Below, piece by piece: positions 63,307 through 64,000 of a stretch of DNA of 64,000 nt. The DNA is from Massilia frigida (lineage in GTDB: Bacteria; Pseudomonadota; Gammaproteobacteria; Burkholderiales; Burkholderiaceae_D): assembly GCF_011682175.1 (NCBI RefSeq), contig NZ_WHJG01000003.1, positions 186,001 to 250,000 on the forward strand. Reading direction: 5' to 3'. A model generated the notes under the pieces. That model made no database searches and was not told the DNA's origin. It worked only from the letters and a program-made list of their open reading frames with translations. Each line of letters opens with the position of its first letter. Positions within the stretch are counted from its first letter, which is position 1. Both the position numbers and the translations under genes were made by a program.

Positions 63307-64000
63307 TTATTGCGCGCCGCCGCTCGTCGTGCCAGCCAACTGGCCGAGCAGCAGGTACTCGATCAGCGCCTTCTGCACGTGCAGGCGGTTTTCGGCCTCG
63401 TCCCAGACCACCGACTGCGGTCCGTCGATGACCTCGGCCGCGACTTCCTCGCCGCGGTGGGCCGGCAGGCAGTGCATGAAGAGCGCGTCGGGTGCGGCGC
63501 GCGCCATCTTGGCGCCATCGACGATGTAGCCGTCGAAGGCCGCCAGGCGGGCCGCGTTTTCCTTCTCGTAGCCCATGCTGGTCCAGACGTCGGTGTTGAC
63601 CAGATGGGCGCCCTGGCACGCGTCCGACGGGTTGTCGAAGACGGTGAAGCGGGAGGTCGACACCAGCGAATGGTCGATGTCGTAGCCTTTGGGAGTCGAT
63701 ACGTTCAGGTGGAAGCCAAATACTTCGGCCGCTTGCAGCCAGGAGTACAGCATGTTGTTGGCGTCGCCCACCCAGGTGACGATCTTGCCGGCGATCGAGC
63801 CGCGCTGTTCGACGTAGGTGAAGATATCGGCCAGCACCTGGCAGGGATGGTGTTCGTTGGTCAGGCCGTTAATCACCGGCACCCGCGAATGGGCGGCGAA
63901 GCGCTCGATGATGTCCTGGCCGAAGGTGCGCACCATGATGATGTCGCACATGCGGCTCATCACCTGGCCGGCGTCTTCGACCGGCTCGCCGCGACCGAGC
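63307..64000 (-). CDS. argF: Ornithine carbamoyltransferase (partial, 5' end outside window)
   Basis: About 231 C-terminal residues are visible, running off the right edge; upstream of the in-frame ATG at 63963 the reading continues as GRGEPVEDAGQVMSRMC. Visible motifs: VPVINGLTNEHHPCQVLADI, TWVGDANNML, and HCLPAHRGEE with the ornithine-contact Cys. It makes citrulline from carbamoyl phosphate and ornithine, directly feeding ArgG encoded downstream. Confidence 0.96.
   Translation of the reverse strand, partial: LGRGEPVEDAGQVMSRMCDIIMVRTFGQDIIERFAAHSRVPVINGLTNEHHPCQVLADIFTYVEQRGSIAGKIVTWVGDANNMLYSWLQAAEVFGFHLNVSTPKGYDIDHSLVSTSRFTVFDNPSDACQGAHLVNTDVWTSMGYEKENAARLAAFDGYIVDGAKMARAAPDALFMHCLPAHRGEEVAAEVIDGPQSVVWDEAENRLHVQKALIEYLLLGQLAGTTSGGAQ

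Overview
The window is a high-GC bacterial chromosome segment, most likely from a beta-proteobacterium of the Oxalobacteraceae (Massilia/Telluria-like). This rests on inference from gene content: a PrpR-PrpB-PrpC-AcnD-PrpF propionate cluster, an APS-type CysH with DUF934 and CysI, argF-argG, a complete Wsp chemosensory operon, a Gram-negative type-4 porin, and a high density of cyclic-di-GMP proteins. No tRNA, rRNA, CRISPR array, intact insertion sequence or prophage was recognised. Both ends cut through genes: prpR at the left and argF at the right.

Left third (1-26.7 kb). The 2-methylcitrate cycle genes prpB-prpC-acnD-prpF run rightward from a near-perfect sigma-54 promoter, divergent from the sigma-54 activator gene prpR. 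A very large 6xPAS-GGDEF-EAL protein follows, then a repeat-rich gap, xth, an AT-rich 475-bp gap with a duplicated translation-start structure, two small coupled genes (the second DUF1653), creA and a lipoprotein gene. pepA faces lptF-lptG-cbiX. A self-regulated LacI-type repressor is followed by a leftward group: a membrane degenerate-GGDEF protein coupled to an AraC-type regulator, then hemP behind a Fur box, then a small unknown gene. A TonB-dependent receptor and a beta-propeller phytase form a likely phosphate-scavenging pair.

Middle (26.9-43 kb). The leftward assimilatory sulfate operon cysI-DUF934-cysH-cysD-cysN-cobA lies opposite cysB; cobA supplies the siroheme precursor needed by CysI. 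Then come a methyltransferase, a DeoR regulator-MFS transporter pair, a porin, a PAS-HisKA_3 sensor kinase without an adjacent regulator, and a LytTR regulator/LytS-type kinase pair.

Right third (42.8-64 kb). This holds a DHH phosphoesterase, a PAS-GGDEF-EAL protein whose EAL domain has lost catalytic residues, a cysteine-rich nitronate-monooxygenase-like protein, yajQ, murB, a large GH3 lipoprotein glucosidase behind a LacI-type operator, ppnP, the wspABCDEFR operon (surface sensing to WspR diguanylate cyclase) and argF-argG.

The main theme is cyclic-di-GMP signalling: at least four GGDEF proteins, two with altered GGDEF motifs, beside carbon, sulfur and iron nutrition genes. The least explained group is the coupled degenerate-GGDEF/AraC pair upstream of Fur-controlled hemP.
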